64,000 bases of DNA, taken from NCBI RefSeq assembly GCF_004886325.1, contig NZ_QXFN01000005.1:1-64000 (forward strand), read 5' to 3'. A program made the translations under genes and the position numbers. The notes under the pieces are model-generated. The model was not told where the DNA came from. It was given only the letters and a program-made list of their open reading frames with translations, and did not search any database. The first letter of the stretch is position 1; every line of letters starts with the position of its first letter. The stretch comes from Cellulomonas telluris (lineage in GTDB: Bacteria; Actinomycetota; Actinomycetes; Actinomycetales; Cellulomonadaceae). This document shows positions 15,861 through 31,646 of the stretch, piece by piece.

Positions 15861-16723
15861 GCCGGCACCCCCACCCGGCCGGCGGAGGCGACGCGCTCGG
15901 CGAGGTCCTCCGGCGTCAGCGCGTGCAGCGCGTCGAGGAGCGCCGGGGGGAACGAGCCGGGGCCGTGCGCGACGCGTGCGGCCCGCTCGGCGGCCAGCCC
16001 GAGCGCCGTCGTCGCGGCGGCGGCGGCGGTGAACGGGTCGGTGACGGCGGCGAAGGCGGCGGTCAGGCCGCCGAGCGCGCAGCCGGCTCCCGTGATCGTG
16101 GTGAGCAGCGGGTCGCCGACGGCGAGCCGCACGTGCGCGCCGCCGTCGGTCACCAGGTCGACCGGACCCGAGACCGCGACGGCTCCGCCCGTCGAACGCG
16201 CGACCGCGTCGGCGGCGGCGGCCGCGTCGTCGACGCCGTCGCGCGCGTCGACGCCCCGCGCCGCGGTCGCGAGGCCCGCGAGCGCGCGCACCTCGCTCGC
16301 GTTCCCGCGCACGACCGCGGGCCGCTCGGTCAGCAGCCGGCCCGCCAGGCGTGTGCGCACGGACAGCACCCCGACGGCGACGGGATCGAGCACCCAGGGG
16401 GTGCCGGCGCCGGACGCGACCGCGACGGTGGGCTCGACGGCCGCGCGCTGGTCGGGGCCCAGCGTGCCGAGGTTGACGAGCACGGCCGCCGCGACCCCGG
16501 CGAGCTCCTCGGCCTCCCCGGGCGCCGACGCCATCGCGGGTGACGCACCGACCGCCAGGAGGGTGTTGGCGACGAGGTTGGTCGTCACCTCGTTCGTCAG
16601 GCACTGGACGAGCGGCACCCGGGTGCGCAGCGCCTCGAGCGCCGCGGCGGACGCGGCGGCGAGGCCGTCCCCGGGGACGGGAGCGCCGGTGCGCTCGGTG
16701 GACGTGGGAACGGCAGACGTCAT
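15857..16723 (-). CDS. thiM: Hydroxyethylthiazole kinase
   Basis: Salvages the thiazole half of thiamine by phosphorylation. The 288-residue ribokinase-like protein has VPLVQCLTNEVTTNLVANTLLAVGASPAM, LDPVAVG, and the TTITGAGCALGG anion hole with the catalytic Cys of this family. It is the first gene of the thiM-thiE-thiD/tenA operon. The ATG is only about 5 nt from the end of the TPP aptamer, whose last AGGGA is the only ribosome-binding sequence. Confidence 0.95.
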   Translation of the reverse strand: MTSAVPTSTERTGAPVPGDGLAAASAAALEALRTRVPLVQCLTNEVTTNLVANTLLAVGASPAMASAPGEAEELAGVAAAVLVNLGTLGPDQRAAVEPTVAVASGAGTPWVLDPVAVGVLSVRTRLAGRLLTERPAVVRGNASEVRALAGLATAARGVDARDGVDDAAAAADAVARSTGGAVAVSGPVDLVTDGGAHVRLAVGDPLLTTITGAGCALGGLTAAFAAVTDPFTAAAAATTALGLAAERAARVAHGPGSFPPALLDALHALTPEDLAERVASAGRVGVPA

Positions 16724-16727
16724 GTCG

Positions 16728-16806
16728 ACATCCCTTCGCTCGTGCTAACGAGATCAGGTTCGACGGGTGTGATCTCAGCCCCGCCCAGTGCGGGGCACCC
16801 CGTGTC
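16728..16806 (-). promoter_or_regulatory. TPP riboswitch (THI element) of the thiM operon
   Basis: Reading the minus strand the conserved blocks appear in order: ACGGGGTGCCCC, the pyrimidine-sensor GGCTGAGATCACACCC, GAACCTGATCT, then GCGAAGGGATG. The usual GGGTAAT part is CGTTAGC here. The final AGGGA (16735-16731) doubles as the thiM Shine-Dalgarno, so ligand-bound P1 would hide it: translational control is inferred. A -10-like TACGGT (16819-16814) would start RNA right at the aptamer's first base. Confidence 0.92.
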
Positions 16807-16929
16807 GTGGCCCACCGTAGCGCCGTCCGGGGCGCGTTCGTCCCGTTCGTCCGCGTCGCGGACCAGGGCGGGCGTCCGGAACCGCGCGCTTCGGCCCGGT
16901 CGGGGGCGCGTCCGGCACGGCGGGGCGCG

Positions 16930-18564
16930 CTACCGCCGGTACGTCACCGTCGCGCTCCGGCTCTCCAGCACGCTCGACCGGGCGTCGGGCACGAAGACGG
17001 CGGTCAGGCGGTGTGCCCCGGGGGACAGGTTCGGGACCGTGCCGAGCGCGAGGCCGCGCACGACCCGCGCGCGCGTGAGCAGGCGCGTGCCCTCCCGCAG
17101 CTCGACGTACCCCACGGGCTGCGCACCGGTGTGGAGGCGGACGTCGGACGCCCACACCGAGGGCAGCCAGGAGACGGTCGACCGCTTGACGCTGAGCGTC
17201 GTCGCGGTGGCGACGGGCCGGACCGTCACCCGTACCGGCTCGGACGCCGACGGCGTGAAGGCGGGACCGCCCGGGTAGCGCGCCACGACCTCGTACGTCC
17301 CCGCCGACGTCGACGGGTCGAGCTGCCACAGCGCACGTCCGTCCCGGAGCGGGAGGGACGCCACGACGGCGCCGTCCACGACGATCTCGACCGGTCCCGG
17401 GGCCGTCGGCGGCGCGACCGTCACCTCCACCCGGACGAGCGGGTCGAGGTCGCCGTGGACCTGCTCGCGCACGGGGACCCGCACCTCGGTCCCCGTCACC
17501 TGGCGGCCGGCATCCACGGTGACGGGCAGGTGGACGTCCGAGGCGCCACTCGTCCAGACGAGGATCGCCAGCGTCGTGGGGCCGCTCGGCAGCCCGGCGG
17601 GCACGTCGAGGCGCACCTCGACCACGTCGTCGGGGCGCACGTCGCCCACCGGGTACCAGGTGGTGAGCGTCGTGCCGCCGATCGCGACCTCGAGTGCGGT
17701 CGACCGCGGCGCGTCGAGGCTCGGCAGGGTCAGGCCCGTGAGGCGGAACGCGAGGACGCCCTCGGGCTGGACGGCCCCGGGCAGGTCCAGGACGCCGATC
17801 GCGCGTTCGGTGAAGTCGGGCGACGCCCGCCAGCCGAGGACCATGTCGAGGGCGGAGCGGTCGGTGAAGCGCTCCGAGACCGTGACGTCGGCGCCCTCCG
17901 CGAGGGCGGTGAACCCGTGCCCGCCCTGGATCAGCGAGGCAGGGCCGGCCACGCGGTAGGTCGTCGTGCGGTCGAGGGGCGCGCCGTTCACGCGGACCGA
18001 CGTGATGCGGTCGCCGCGGACCCGCGACGGGTCGTAGCTGTACCGGATGTTGTCCGACAGGCCCAGGTGCACCGAGGGGCCGTCCATCGCCGTGGGGTCC
18101 GTGTCGTCGCCCTGCCACTGCTGCTCCAGCACCGTGGTCAGCTGGGCCCCGGTCAGCGACACCGTCCACACCGGCTCGGGCGACGGCAGGACCGCGTCCA
18201 GCTCGGCCTGCGTCACCCGAGCGAGCGGACGCCCGAAGTCGTCGAGGGGGTCGTCGGGCCGGCGGTCGAACAGGAGGTCCCCGCGGAGCGCGGTCGGGAC
18301 CGCCATGCCCACCACCGGGGTGCTGTCGGAGCCGCCGCCGGCGAACCGGAGCGCCTGCGCGAGACCGTTGCCGAGCGTCGACTCGTCCGTGACGTCGCCC
18401 GGACCCGGGGGCGCCGGGACCGGGTCGTCCTCGGCGTACGCCCGCGTGAGCGGGCCGGTGATCCACCCCGCCGTGGCATCGCCCGCGGCGGGCGGGACGA
18501 CGCCCGCGACGAGCGGCAGGCCCGCCGCGACGACCGCTCCGACGACGGCTCTCGACACGTGCAT
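16930..18564 (-). CDS. Secreted 5'-nucleotidase C-terminal-domain protein without catalytic domain
   Basis: A 544-residue exported protein. Residues 1-~28 are a signal peptide. The body matches only the C-terminal (substrate-specificity) domain of 5'-nucleotidases: TDESTLGNGLAQAL, LTTVLEQQWQ, LGLSDNIRYSYDPS, ASLIQGGHGFTALAEG. There is no metallophosphatase domain (no GNHE or GHTH). The GGLR substrate motif of the neighbour reads TALR here, so nucleotide binding is doubtful. The rest is Ig-like, and the last ~90 residues closely match the end of the protein encoded just upstream (VSWLPSVWAS). The ATG follows AGGGGG. Probably a degenerate duplicate or an extracellular binding protein. Confidence 0.8.
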   Translation of the reverse strand: MHVSRAVVGAVVAAGLPLVAGVVPPAAGDATAGWITGPLTRAYAEDDPVPAPPGPGDVTDESTLGNGLAQALRFAGGGSDSTPVVGMAVPTALRGDLLFDRRPDDPLDDFGRPLARVTQAELDAVLPSPEPVWTVSLTGAQLTTVLEQQWQGDDTDPTAMDGPSVHLGLSDNIRYSYDPSRVRGDRITSVRVNGAPLDRTTTYRVAGPASLIQGGHGFTALAEGADVTVSERFTDRSALDMVLGWRASPDFTERAIGVLDLPGAVQPEGVLAFRLTGLTLPSLDAPRSTALEVAIGGTTLTTWYPVGDVRPDDVVEVRLDVPAGLPSGPTTLAILVWTSGASDVHLPVTVDAGRQVTGTEVRVPVREQVHGDLDPLVRVEVTVAPPTAPGPVEIVVDGAVVASLPLRDGRALWQLDPSTSAGTYEVVARYPGGPAFTPSASEPVRVTVRPVATATTLSVKRSTVSWLPSVWASDVRLHTGAQPVGYVELREGTRLLTRARVVRGLALGTVPNLSPGAHRLTAVFVPDARSSVLESRSATVTYRR

Positions 18565-18764
18565 GCCGGCCCCCTGCCGCTCGTGGCACCGCCGTCGTCG
18601 GCGGCGCTCGGTGCCGTCGGCGCGGCGGGTGGCGCGGCACCGCCCGGTGACCGCTCCACGGTGCGGCACCCGCCCGGTTCCTCACAAGAGGGTCGGTTCG
18701 TCCCGGCGTCTTCTCACCCGGTCCGCGGCGGCGGGGGGACGCCGGCCTGCACGCGGCCGGCACG

Positions 18765-18799
18765 CCGGAGGGGCGGACGCCGTGCGTCCGCCCCTCCGG
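18765..18799 (-). terminator. Terminator after the large nuclease/nucleotidase gene
   Basis: Perfect 16-bp GC stem (18765-18780 with 18784-18799) and a 3-nt loop, 36 nt past the stop at 18836. It separates the two paralogous genes, so the smaller one should have its own promoter between 18565 and 18764, where I saw no convincing -35/-10 pair. Confidence 0.75.
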
Positions 18800-18835
18800 G
18801 TCGAGCCGTCCTGCTACCGCCTCAGCGGCGCACGC

Positions 18836-23557
<4,722 letters not shown>

Positions 23558-23788
23558 GCGAGTCTCCTTCGTCGGGGCACTGGGTGCTGCGGGTCGTGCA
23601 TGGGTGGTGCGGGGCGGCGGCGACGCCGCTGCGGGGGTGCTGCGCGACGCTGCGCAGCGAAACGGCCGCTCGTGGCGGCCGGGTCCACCCTGCGTGGTTG
23701 GTCCGGTCCGCCGCAACTACCCGACAGTAACCATTCGGTGAACTCGTCCCATGGGTCCGGTTCCCGGGCCCGCACCGAACCCGGACGC

Positions 23789-23831
23789 ACGACGGCGGCG
23801 GCCGGGGATGGTCCCCGGCCGCCGCCGTCGT
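23789..23831 (-). terminator. Terminator of pheST
   Basis: Perfect 20-bp stem (23789-23808 with 23812-23831) on a TGG loop, 20 nt beyond the pheT stop. Confidence 0.8.
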
Positions 23832-23850
23832 CGCGCGCGGTCGCCCGCCG

Positions 23851-26430
23851 TCAGGCGCGCAGGTGCGCCCCCACGCGGGCGTGCGCCTCCGCGACGACCG
23901 CCTCGCGCACCGCCGCCGTCTCGTCCGCCGTGAGCGTCCGGTCCGCCGCCCGCAGGCGCAGCGCAAACGCGAGCGACTTGCGTCCCTCGCCCACCTGGTC
24001 GCCGGTGTAGACGTCGAACAGGTGCACGTCCTCGAGCACGTCGCCGGCCGGGCTCTGCGCCGCCCCGGCGCGCACCGCCGCGAGCACGTCCGCCGCCGGC
24101 ACCGATGCGTCCACGACGAGCGCGACGTCCTCCTTGGCGACGGGGAACGTCGACACCGGCCGGGCCTCCACGGGCTCCGCCGGCGCCGCCGCGAGGACCG
24201 CGTCGAGGTCGAGCTCGAACGCGACCGTGCGCGCGGGCAGGTCGAGCGCCGCGACGACGTGCGGGTGCAGCTCACCCGCGTGCCCGACCACCGCGCCCGA
24301 GGGCGTGCTCAGCCGCGCGCACCGGCCCGGGTGGAACGGCGCCCGCGCCGTGTCGGCCGAGGCGACGAGCTCGACGCCCACGACCTCACCGACGCGCCGC
24401 GCGAGCGCGATCGCGTCCGTGTGGTCGGCCCGCCGGCCGCCGCCCCACCACCCGGCGGGCTCGACGTGCCCCGCGATCGCCGCGGCGACGTGCCGCGGCT
24501 GCGGCGGGACGGCCGCGTCGATGGCGGCGAGGTCCTCGTCCGAGGGACGCACCCCGCCGGGCAGACGCGGCGCGACGCCCGCACCGGCCTCCGGCAGGGT
24601 CACGAGACCCACCTCGAACACGCCGAGGTCGCCCGTGCCGCGGCTCACGTTCCGCCGGGCCGTGTCGAGCAGCGTGACGAGCAGGTCGGTGCGCATGAGC
24701 GGCTCGGAGTCCGCCAGCGGGTTGACGAGCCGCACGGCGCGTCGCCGCGGGTCGTCCTCGGGCAGGCCCAGCGCGTCGACCTGGGCCTGGCCGACGAACG
24801 GGTAGCTCAGCACCTCGACGAGCCCGGCCGCGGCGAGCGCGTCGGCGACGGCGCGGCGCGCGCGCTGGCGGGGCGTGAGCCCTCGCCCCGCGGGCGCCGG
24901 CGGGACGACGGACGGGATCGCGTCGTAGCCGCGCAGACGGGCGACCTCCTCGACCAGGTCGACCCCGGTCTGCAGGTCCGGCCGCCACGTCGGCACGTGC
25001 ACGGTCCACGCCGCGCCGTCGGCGTCGACCTCGCAGCCGATCGCGGTCAGCGTCTCGCGCACCTCGTCGGCCGTGTAGGGCACGCCGACGAGCCGTGCGG
25101 GCTGCGTCGGGTCGAACGCGACGGGCGCCGGCGGCGTGGTCGTGTCGACGACCGTCAGCGCCTCGTCGACCGTGCCGCCGCCGTGCTCGACGAGCAGGGC
25201 CGCGGCCCGCGCGACCGCCACGCGCGCGAGCCGCGGGTCCACGCCGCGCTCGAACCGCTTGGACGCCTCGGACGACAGCCGGTGCCGCCGCGACGAGCGC
25301 GCCACCGAGACCGAGTCGAAGTGCGCGGCCTCGAGCAGCAGGTCGGTTGTCCCCGGGCCGACCTCGGTCTCGGCGCCGCCCATGACGCCGGCGATACCGA
25401 GCACCCGTGCCCCGCGGCCACCCGCGGAGTCGGTGACCAGGAGGTCCTCGGGGTCGAGCGCCCGGTCGACGCCGTCGAGGGTCGTCAGGCGCTCGCCCGG
25501 CTGCGCACGTCGCACGACGACGGGCGCCGCGAGGGTGGCGAGGTCGTAGGCGTGCATCGGCTGCCCGAGGTCGAGCATCACGTAGTTCGTGACGTCGACC
25601 GCGAGGCTGATCGGCCGCATGCCGGCCTTCGTCAGGCGCTGCTGCATCCACGCCGGCGACGGGCCGTCCGCGGCGACGCCCCGCACGACCTGCGCGACGA
25701 ACCGGTCCGCGCCCGGCACGCCGTGCACGGGCCGCTCGTCGTCCACCTCGACCGCGAAGCCGGCGGGCCGGTCGGCGAGGTCCGCCTCGGTCGGCAGGCC
25801 CGGGTCGGTGAAGGTCGCACCCGTCGAGTGCCCGTACTCGCGGGCGACGCCCCGCATGGAGAAGCAGTAGCCGCGGTCCGGCGTCACGTTGATCTCGAGG
25901 ACCTCCTCGCCCAGCCCGAGCAGGGCGAGCGCGTCGGTGCCCGGCGCCGTGACGTCCGGGCCGTAGCCCAGGCGCTCGAGCACGATGATGCCCTCGTGGT
26001 CCTCGCCCAGCCCCAGCTCGCGGGCGGAGCAGATCATGCCGTCGGACACGTGCCCGTAGGTCTTGCGCGCCGAGATCGGGAACGGCCCGGGCAGCACCGC
26101 ACCCGGCAGCGCGACGACGACGCGGTCCCCCGCGGCGAAGTTGTGCGCACCGCACACGATGCCCCGCGGCACCGTCGGCTCCCCCGCGTCGTCGAGGTCG
26201 TTGTGCGCGCCGACGTCGACGTGGCACCAGTTGATCGTCTTGCCGTTCCTCTGCGGCTCGGGCGTCAGGTCGACGACCTGCCCCACGACGACGGGCCCCG
26301 TGACGCCCGACGTGTGGACCGCCTCCTCCTCGAGCCCGACGCGGACGAGGTCCGCGGCGAGCTGCTCGGCCGTGAGACCGGCGGGCAGCGCGACGTGCTC
26401 GGCGAGCCACCCCAGCGGGATGCGCGGCAT
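23851..26430 (-). CDS. pheT: Phenylalanyl-tRNA synthetase beta subunit
   Basis: Large subunit of the alpha2-beta2 PheRS. It has 859 residues, normal for the long bacterial form. In order: N-terminal PLGWLAEHV, the EMAP-like tRNA-binding domain (VVVGQVVDLTPEPQRNGKTINWCHVD), the B3/B4 editing region (VPGADRFVAQVVRG, VDVTNYVMLDLGQPMHAYD), the B5 domain, the catalytic-like module, and a C-terminal anticodon-binding FDX-ACB domain (STFPVAKEDVALVVD). It begins one base after the pheS stop, so the two subunits are made from one message. Confidence 0.97.
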   Translation of the reverse strand: MPRIPLGWLAEHVALPAGLTAEQLAADLVRVGLEEEAVHTSGVTGPVVVGQVVDLTPEPQRNGKTINWCHVDVGAHNDLDDAGEPTVPRGIVCGAHNFAAGDRVVVALPGAVLPGPFPISARKTYGHVSDGMICSARELGLGEDHEGIIVLERLGYGPDVTAPGTDALALLGLGEEVLEINVTPDRGYCFSMRGVAREYGHSTGATFTDPGLPTEADLADRPAGFAVEVDDERPVHGVPGADRFVAQVVRGVAADGPSPAWMQQRLTKAGMRPISLAVDVTNYVMLDLGQPMHAYDLATLAAPVVVRRAQPGERLTTLDGVDRALDPEDLLVTDSAGGRGARVLGIAGVMGGAETEVGPGTTDLLLEAAHFDSVSVARSSRRHRLSSEASKRFERGVDPRLARVAVARAAALLVEHGGGTVDEALTVVDTTTPPAPVAFDPTQPARLVGVPYTADEVRETLTAIGCEVDADGAAWTVHVPTWRPDLQTGVDLVEEVARLRGYDAIPSVVPPAPAGRGLTPRQRARRAVADALAAAGLVEVLSYPFVGQAQVDALGLPEDDPRRRAVRLVNPLADSEPLMRTDLLVTLLDTARRNVSRGTGDLGVFEVGLVTLPEAGAGVAPRLPGGVRPSDEDLAAIDAAVPPQPRHVAAAIAGHVEPAGWWGGGRRADHTDAIALARRVGEVVGVELVASADTARAPFHPGRCARLSTPSGAVVGHAGELHPHVVAALDLPARTVAFELDLDAVLAAAPAEPVEARPVSTFPVAKEDVALVVDASVPAADVLAAVRAGAAQSPAGDVLEDVHLFDVYTGDQVGEGRKSLAFALRLRAADRTLTADETAAVREAVVAEAHARVGAHLRA

Positions 26431-26431
26431 C

Positions 26432-28470
<2,039 letters not shown>

Positions 28471-28515
28471 GGCGCCAGCCTGCCAGGTGCTGCGGACCCG
28501 GTCGCCGCGACGCCG

Positions 28516-29334
28516 TCAGCGCCGCTGGGCCCGTGCCGACGCGAACAGGCACACCGCTGCGGCGGTCGCGAGGTTGAGCGACTCCGCGCGGCCGCGGATC
28601 GGCACGCGCACGACCGCGTCGGCGAGCGCCCGGTCCGCCTCGCTCATGCCCCACGCCTCGTTGCCGAACACCCAGGCGGTCGGTGCCGCCAGGTCCGGCA
28701 CGCCCGCCGGGGCGCGGCCGGCGACGTCGAGCAGGTCGTCCAGGTCGTGCTCGCCCCGCCCGTCCGCGGCCAGCACGGCGAGCCCGGCGGCACGCAGGTC
28801 CGCGACGACGTCGACGAGCTCGCCGCCCGTCGCGACGGGCAGGTGGAACAGCGACCCGGCGGTGGACCGCACCACCTTCGGGTTGTGCAGGTCGACGCTC
28901 GCGCCGGTGAGCACCACGGCGTCGGCGCCGGCGGCGTCCGCCGCACGCACCACCGTCCCGGCGTTCCCCGGGTCGCGGACCTGCGACAGCACGGCGACCA
29001 GCCGCGGCCCCCGGGCGAGCACCTCGGCGCGGTCCGGCTGCGCGGCGTCGACGACCGCGAGGAGCTGCTGCGCGTCGGGGCTCATCGCGTCGAGGACCTC
29101 GGCGCTGCCGGCGCGGACGCGGATGCCCGCGGCCTCGGCGGCCGCCACCACGTCCGCGTACCGCTCGCCGGCGTCGGGACCGGCGTAGAGCTCGCGGACG
29201 CGGCCGGGCGTCTCCGCGACGACCTCGCGCACGGACTGCGGGCCCTCGACGAGGAACGTCCCCGTGCGCCGCCGCACCGACCGCTGGGCGAGGGACCGCA
29301 CGTGCTTGACCCGGTCGGCCCGGGGGTTGGTCAT
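28516..29334 (-). CDS. TrmH/SpoU family RNA 2'-O-methyltransferase
   Basis: SAM-dependent 2'-O-ribose methyltransferase with a knotted SPOUT fold, 272 residues. An N-terminal substrate-binding part (NPRADRVKHVRSLAQRSVRRRTGTFLVEG) precedes the three SpoU motifs: VRDPGNAGTVVRAADAAG, VFGNEAWGMS and LNLATAAAVCLFA. The target (rRNA or tRNA position) cannot be told from sequence. ATG at 29334 starts the conserved NPRAD block; a GTG five codons upstream (29349) with GAGAAT six nt ahead would suit leaderless initiation. It lies past the rplT terminator. Confidence 0.9.
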   Translation of the reverse strand: MTNPRADRVKHVRSLAQRSVRRRTGTFLVEGPQSVREVVAETPGRVRELYAGPDAGERYADVVAAAEAAGIRVRAGSAEVLDAMSPDAQQLLAVVDAAQPDRAEVLARGPRLVAVLSQVRDPGNAGTVVRAADAAGADAVVLTGASVDLHNPKVVRSTAGSLFHLPVATGGELVDVVADLRAAGLAVLAADGRGEHDLDDLLDVAGRAPAGVPDLAAPTAWVFGNEAWGMSEADRALADAVVRVPIRGRAESLNLATAAAVCLFASARAQRR

Positions 29335-29409
29335 GATCTCGTCGCGCACCCGGCCATTCTCCCGTCCGCACGGGCGTCCGGGCGCACACGGCCGGCCCCG
29401 TGAACGCAG

Positions 29410-29444
29410 ACCGCCCCCGCCGTCACGAGGACGACGGGGGCGGT
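29410..29444 (-). terminator. Terminator of infC-rpmI-rplT
   Basis: A 15-bp stem with one mismatch (29410-29424 with 29430-29444) and a 5-nt loop, 17 nt after the rplT stop. Confidence 0.75.
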
Positions 29445-29461
29445 GCGAGCGGTGCGTCGGC

Positions 29462-29845
29462 TCAGGCGGCGGCCGGAGCGTTGACGTCCTCGGGGAGGGC
29501 GTCCTTGGCGACCTGCACGAGCGCGGCGAACGCCGCGGCGTCGTTGACGGCCAGGTCGGCGAGCACGCGACGGTCCACCTCGACACCCGCGGCCTTGAGG
29601 CCCTGGATGAGGCGGTTGTAGGTCAGGCCGTTCTCGCGCGACGCCGCGTTGATGCGCTGGATCCACAGCTTGCGGAAGTCGCCCTTGCGCGCCTTGCGGT
29701 CGCGGTAGGCGTAGACGAGGGAGTGGGTGACCTGCTCCTTCGCCTTGCGGTACAGGCGCGACCGCTGACCGCGGTAGCCGCTGGCCTTCTCGAGGGTCGA
29801 GCGGCGCTTCTTCTGGGCGTTGACCGCCCGCTTCACGCGTGCCAC
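29462..29845 (-). CDS. rplT: 50S ribosomal protein L20
   Basis: Binds 23S rRNA early in 50S assembly. The 127-residue protein starts [15 protein letters not shown] and has the typical [16 protein letters not shown] and [16 protein letters not shown] blocks. GTG start with GGAGC upstream. Last gene of infC-rpmI-rplT, 66 nt after rpmI. Confidence 0.98.
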   Translation of the reverse strand: MARVKRAVNAQKKRRSTLEKASGYRGQRSRLYRKAKEQVTHSLVYAYRDRKARKGDFRKLWIQRINAASRENGLTYNRLIQGLKAAGVEVDRRVLADLAVNDAAAFAALVQVAKDALPEDVNAPAAA

Positions 29846-29911
29846 GTGATGCTCCTTGCTTCGGGTCCGGGGCCCGTCGCTCCCCGCGGCGCCTCGTGGG
29901 CGCCGCTGGGG

Positions 29912-30106
29912 TCAGCGACCGAGCAGCTTCTTGATCTTCGGGGTGTCGGCGGGCGAGACGACGACGTCACCGGCGATGCGGCGGGTGCGACGGCTCGACT
30001 TGTGCTCCAGCAGGTGGCGGCCGCCGGCCTGCTCGCGCATGACCTTGCCGGTGCCGGTGACCCGGAACCGCTTCTTGGCACCGGAGTGCGTCTTGTTCTT
30101 CGGCAT
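29912..30106 (-). CDS. rpmI: 50S ribosomal protein L35
   Basis: Small basic ribosomal protein, 64 residues: [20 protein letters not shown] start and KKLLGR end are standard. The ATG follows GGAGAGACGGC. It lies between infC (82-nt gap) and rplT in the canonical order. Confidence 0.98.
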   Translation of the reverse strand: MPKNKTHSGAKKRFRVTGTGKVMREQAGGRHLLEHKSSRRTRRIAGDVVVSPADTPKIKKLLGR

Positions 30107-30188
30107 GGCTGCCGTCTCTCCTTGTCGTTCGCATCGCACGGTCGTGCGACTCGGGGTCGTGCAGGCCGTCCTGGCGGACGTGCCCGGG

Positions 30189-31232
30189 TCAGCTGGCGTC
30201 GTCGCCCGACGCGCCGCCGCGCGGACCGGGCCGCGGGGCGGGCTTCGGCGCCGCGCCGGGACGCGGTGCCGGACGGGCGGCCGACGGGGTCGGCGCCTGC
30301 GCACGGGGCGCGGCCGGACGCGGTGCCGCGGGCCGGGGGGCCGGCGGTCGCGGGGTCTGCGGACGCGGGGCGGCGGCCGCGGGACGCGCCGGGGCGGCGG
30401 CAGGAGCCGCGGCCGGACGCGCGGGCGCGGCGGCCGGGCGGGCGGGAGCCGCAGCGGCACGCGACGGGGCGGGACGCTCGGCGGGCGCCGGCGCGGGCGG
30501 CTCCGCCGGGGCCTGGGCCGTCTCGGCCGGAGCCGTGCGCGCCGGGGCCGGGGCTGCCGGTGCTGCGGGCGCCGGGGCTGTCGGTGCTGCGGGCGCCGGT
30601 GCGGCGGCTGCCGGTGCGGGCGCGGCGGTCTCCGGGGCGTCGGCAGCCTCGTCGGTCATCTGCTCCGGCTGCTCGTCGCGCTGCTGCGCGGCGGCGCGCC
30701 GCTGCTCCTTCTGCTGGTCCGCCTTCTTCTTGGTCGGCCCCAGCACCATGATCATGTTGCGGCCGTCCTGCTTCGGCATGCTCTCGATGAAGCCGAGCTC
30801 GGCGACGTCGGCGGCGAGCCGCTGCAGCAGGCGCACGCCCATCTCCGGGCGCGACTGCTCGCGACCGCGGAACATGATCATGACCTTGACCTTGTCGCCG
30901 GCCTTGAGGAACCGCTCGACGTGGCCCTTCTTCGTGCCGTAGTCGTGCGGGTCGATCTTGAGCCGGAAGCGGATCTCCTTGAGGACGGTGTTGGCCTGGT
31001 TCCGCCGGGCCTCACGCGCCTTCATGTCGGCCTCGTACTTGAACTTGCCGAAGTCCATGATCTTGCACACGGGCGGACGTGCCGTGGGCGCGACCTCGAC
31101 CAGGTCGAGGTCCGCGTCCTGGGCCAGACGCAGCGCGTCCTCCAGGCGCACGATGCCGACCTGCTCGCCGTTGGGTCCGACGAGTCGGACCTCGGCGACG
31201 CGGATCCGATCGTTGATGCGGGGCTCGCTGAT
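30189..31232 (-). CDS. infC: Translation initiation factor IF-3 with long Ala/Pro tail, ATC start
   Basis: Binds the 30S subunit and checks initiator tRNA and start codon. Read from ATC at 31232 it is 347 residues: [20 protein letters not shown], the DFGKFKYE linker region, and the C-domain ([32 protein letters not shown]). AGGAG lies 6 nt before the ATC and no ATG/GTG/TTG fits the conserved start; infC is the classic gene with AUU/AUC/AUA starts used for self-regulation. After about residue 195 a 150-residue Ala/Pro/Arg tail replaces the usual end. A hairpin lies in the leader. Confidence 0.93.
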   Translation of the reverse strand: MSEPRINDRIRVAEVRLVGPNGEQVGIVRLEDALRLAQDADLDLVEVAPTARPPVCKIMDFGKFKYEADMKAREARRNQANTVLKEIRFRLKIDPHDYGTKKGHVERFLKAGDKVKVMIMFRGREQSRPEMGVRLLQRLAADVAELGFIESMPKQDGRNMIMVLGPTKKKADQQKEQRRAAAQQRDEQPEQMTDEAADAPETAAPAPAAAAPAPAAPTAPAPAAPAAPAPARTAPAETAQAPAEPPAPAPAERPAPSRAAAAPARPAAAPARPAAAPAAAPARPAAAAPRPQTPRPPAPRPAAPRPAAPRAQAPTPSAARPAPRPGAAPKPAPRPGPRGGASGDDAS

Positions 31233-31277
31233 GTGGTGCTCCTCGGGTTCGTCGTGGTGGACCCCAGGAACGAGGAA

Positions 31278-31306
31278 GGCCCCCGCCCTGGGCACAGGCG
31301 GAGGCC
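31278..31306 (-). promoter_or_regulatory. Hairpin in the infC leader, possible attenuator
   Basis: A 10-bp stem (31297-31306 with 31278-31287, one G-U) and a 9-nt loop, followed on the minus strand by TTCCTCGTTCC, lie about 45 nt upstream of the infC start. It resembles a terminator inside the leader. The rest of the 414-bp gap 31233-31646 holds a -10-like TACAGT (31549-31544) for infC and the fur operator region. Confidence 0.5.
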
Positions 31307-31616
31307 ACGTCCGGACGGTGGTACGCACGGCGACCACCGATCAGGCCGACGGATCTGCCCGTCGACCTGAGGACTGGACCCGGCCCCTGTCGTCGGCTCG
31401 GCCGAACGGTCGGGACCCAGGTGGGAAGGACTCCACTTGTGCACCCGCTCCGTCGCCCGCCTCCGACTCCGGCACGGACTCCCCGTGAGGGGCGGCCGTG
31501 CGGCGGGACGAGGGCGCGCGACAGCGCGGATCAGTCACCGACCACTGTACCACCACCGCTCGCGCGGCCGAAGGGGGCCAGGGCACGGTCGCGACACCGG
31601 CGCGCCGATACTTGAA

Positions 31617-31642
31617 CCATTCCAGAAAACATGCTGGAGTGG
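31617..31642 (+). promoter_or_regulatory. Likely Fur-family operator upstream of fur-katA
   Basis: Imperfect 9-bp inverted repeat CCATTCCAG-N8-CTGGAGTGG in a locally AT-rich stretch next to TTGAAC (31612-31617), ending just before the fur start and including its GGAG ribosome-binding site. Autoregulation by the encoded Fur protein is inferred from position and from known CatR/FurA systems. Confidence 0.5.
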
Positions 31643-31646
31643 CGCC

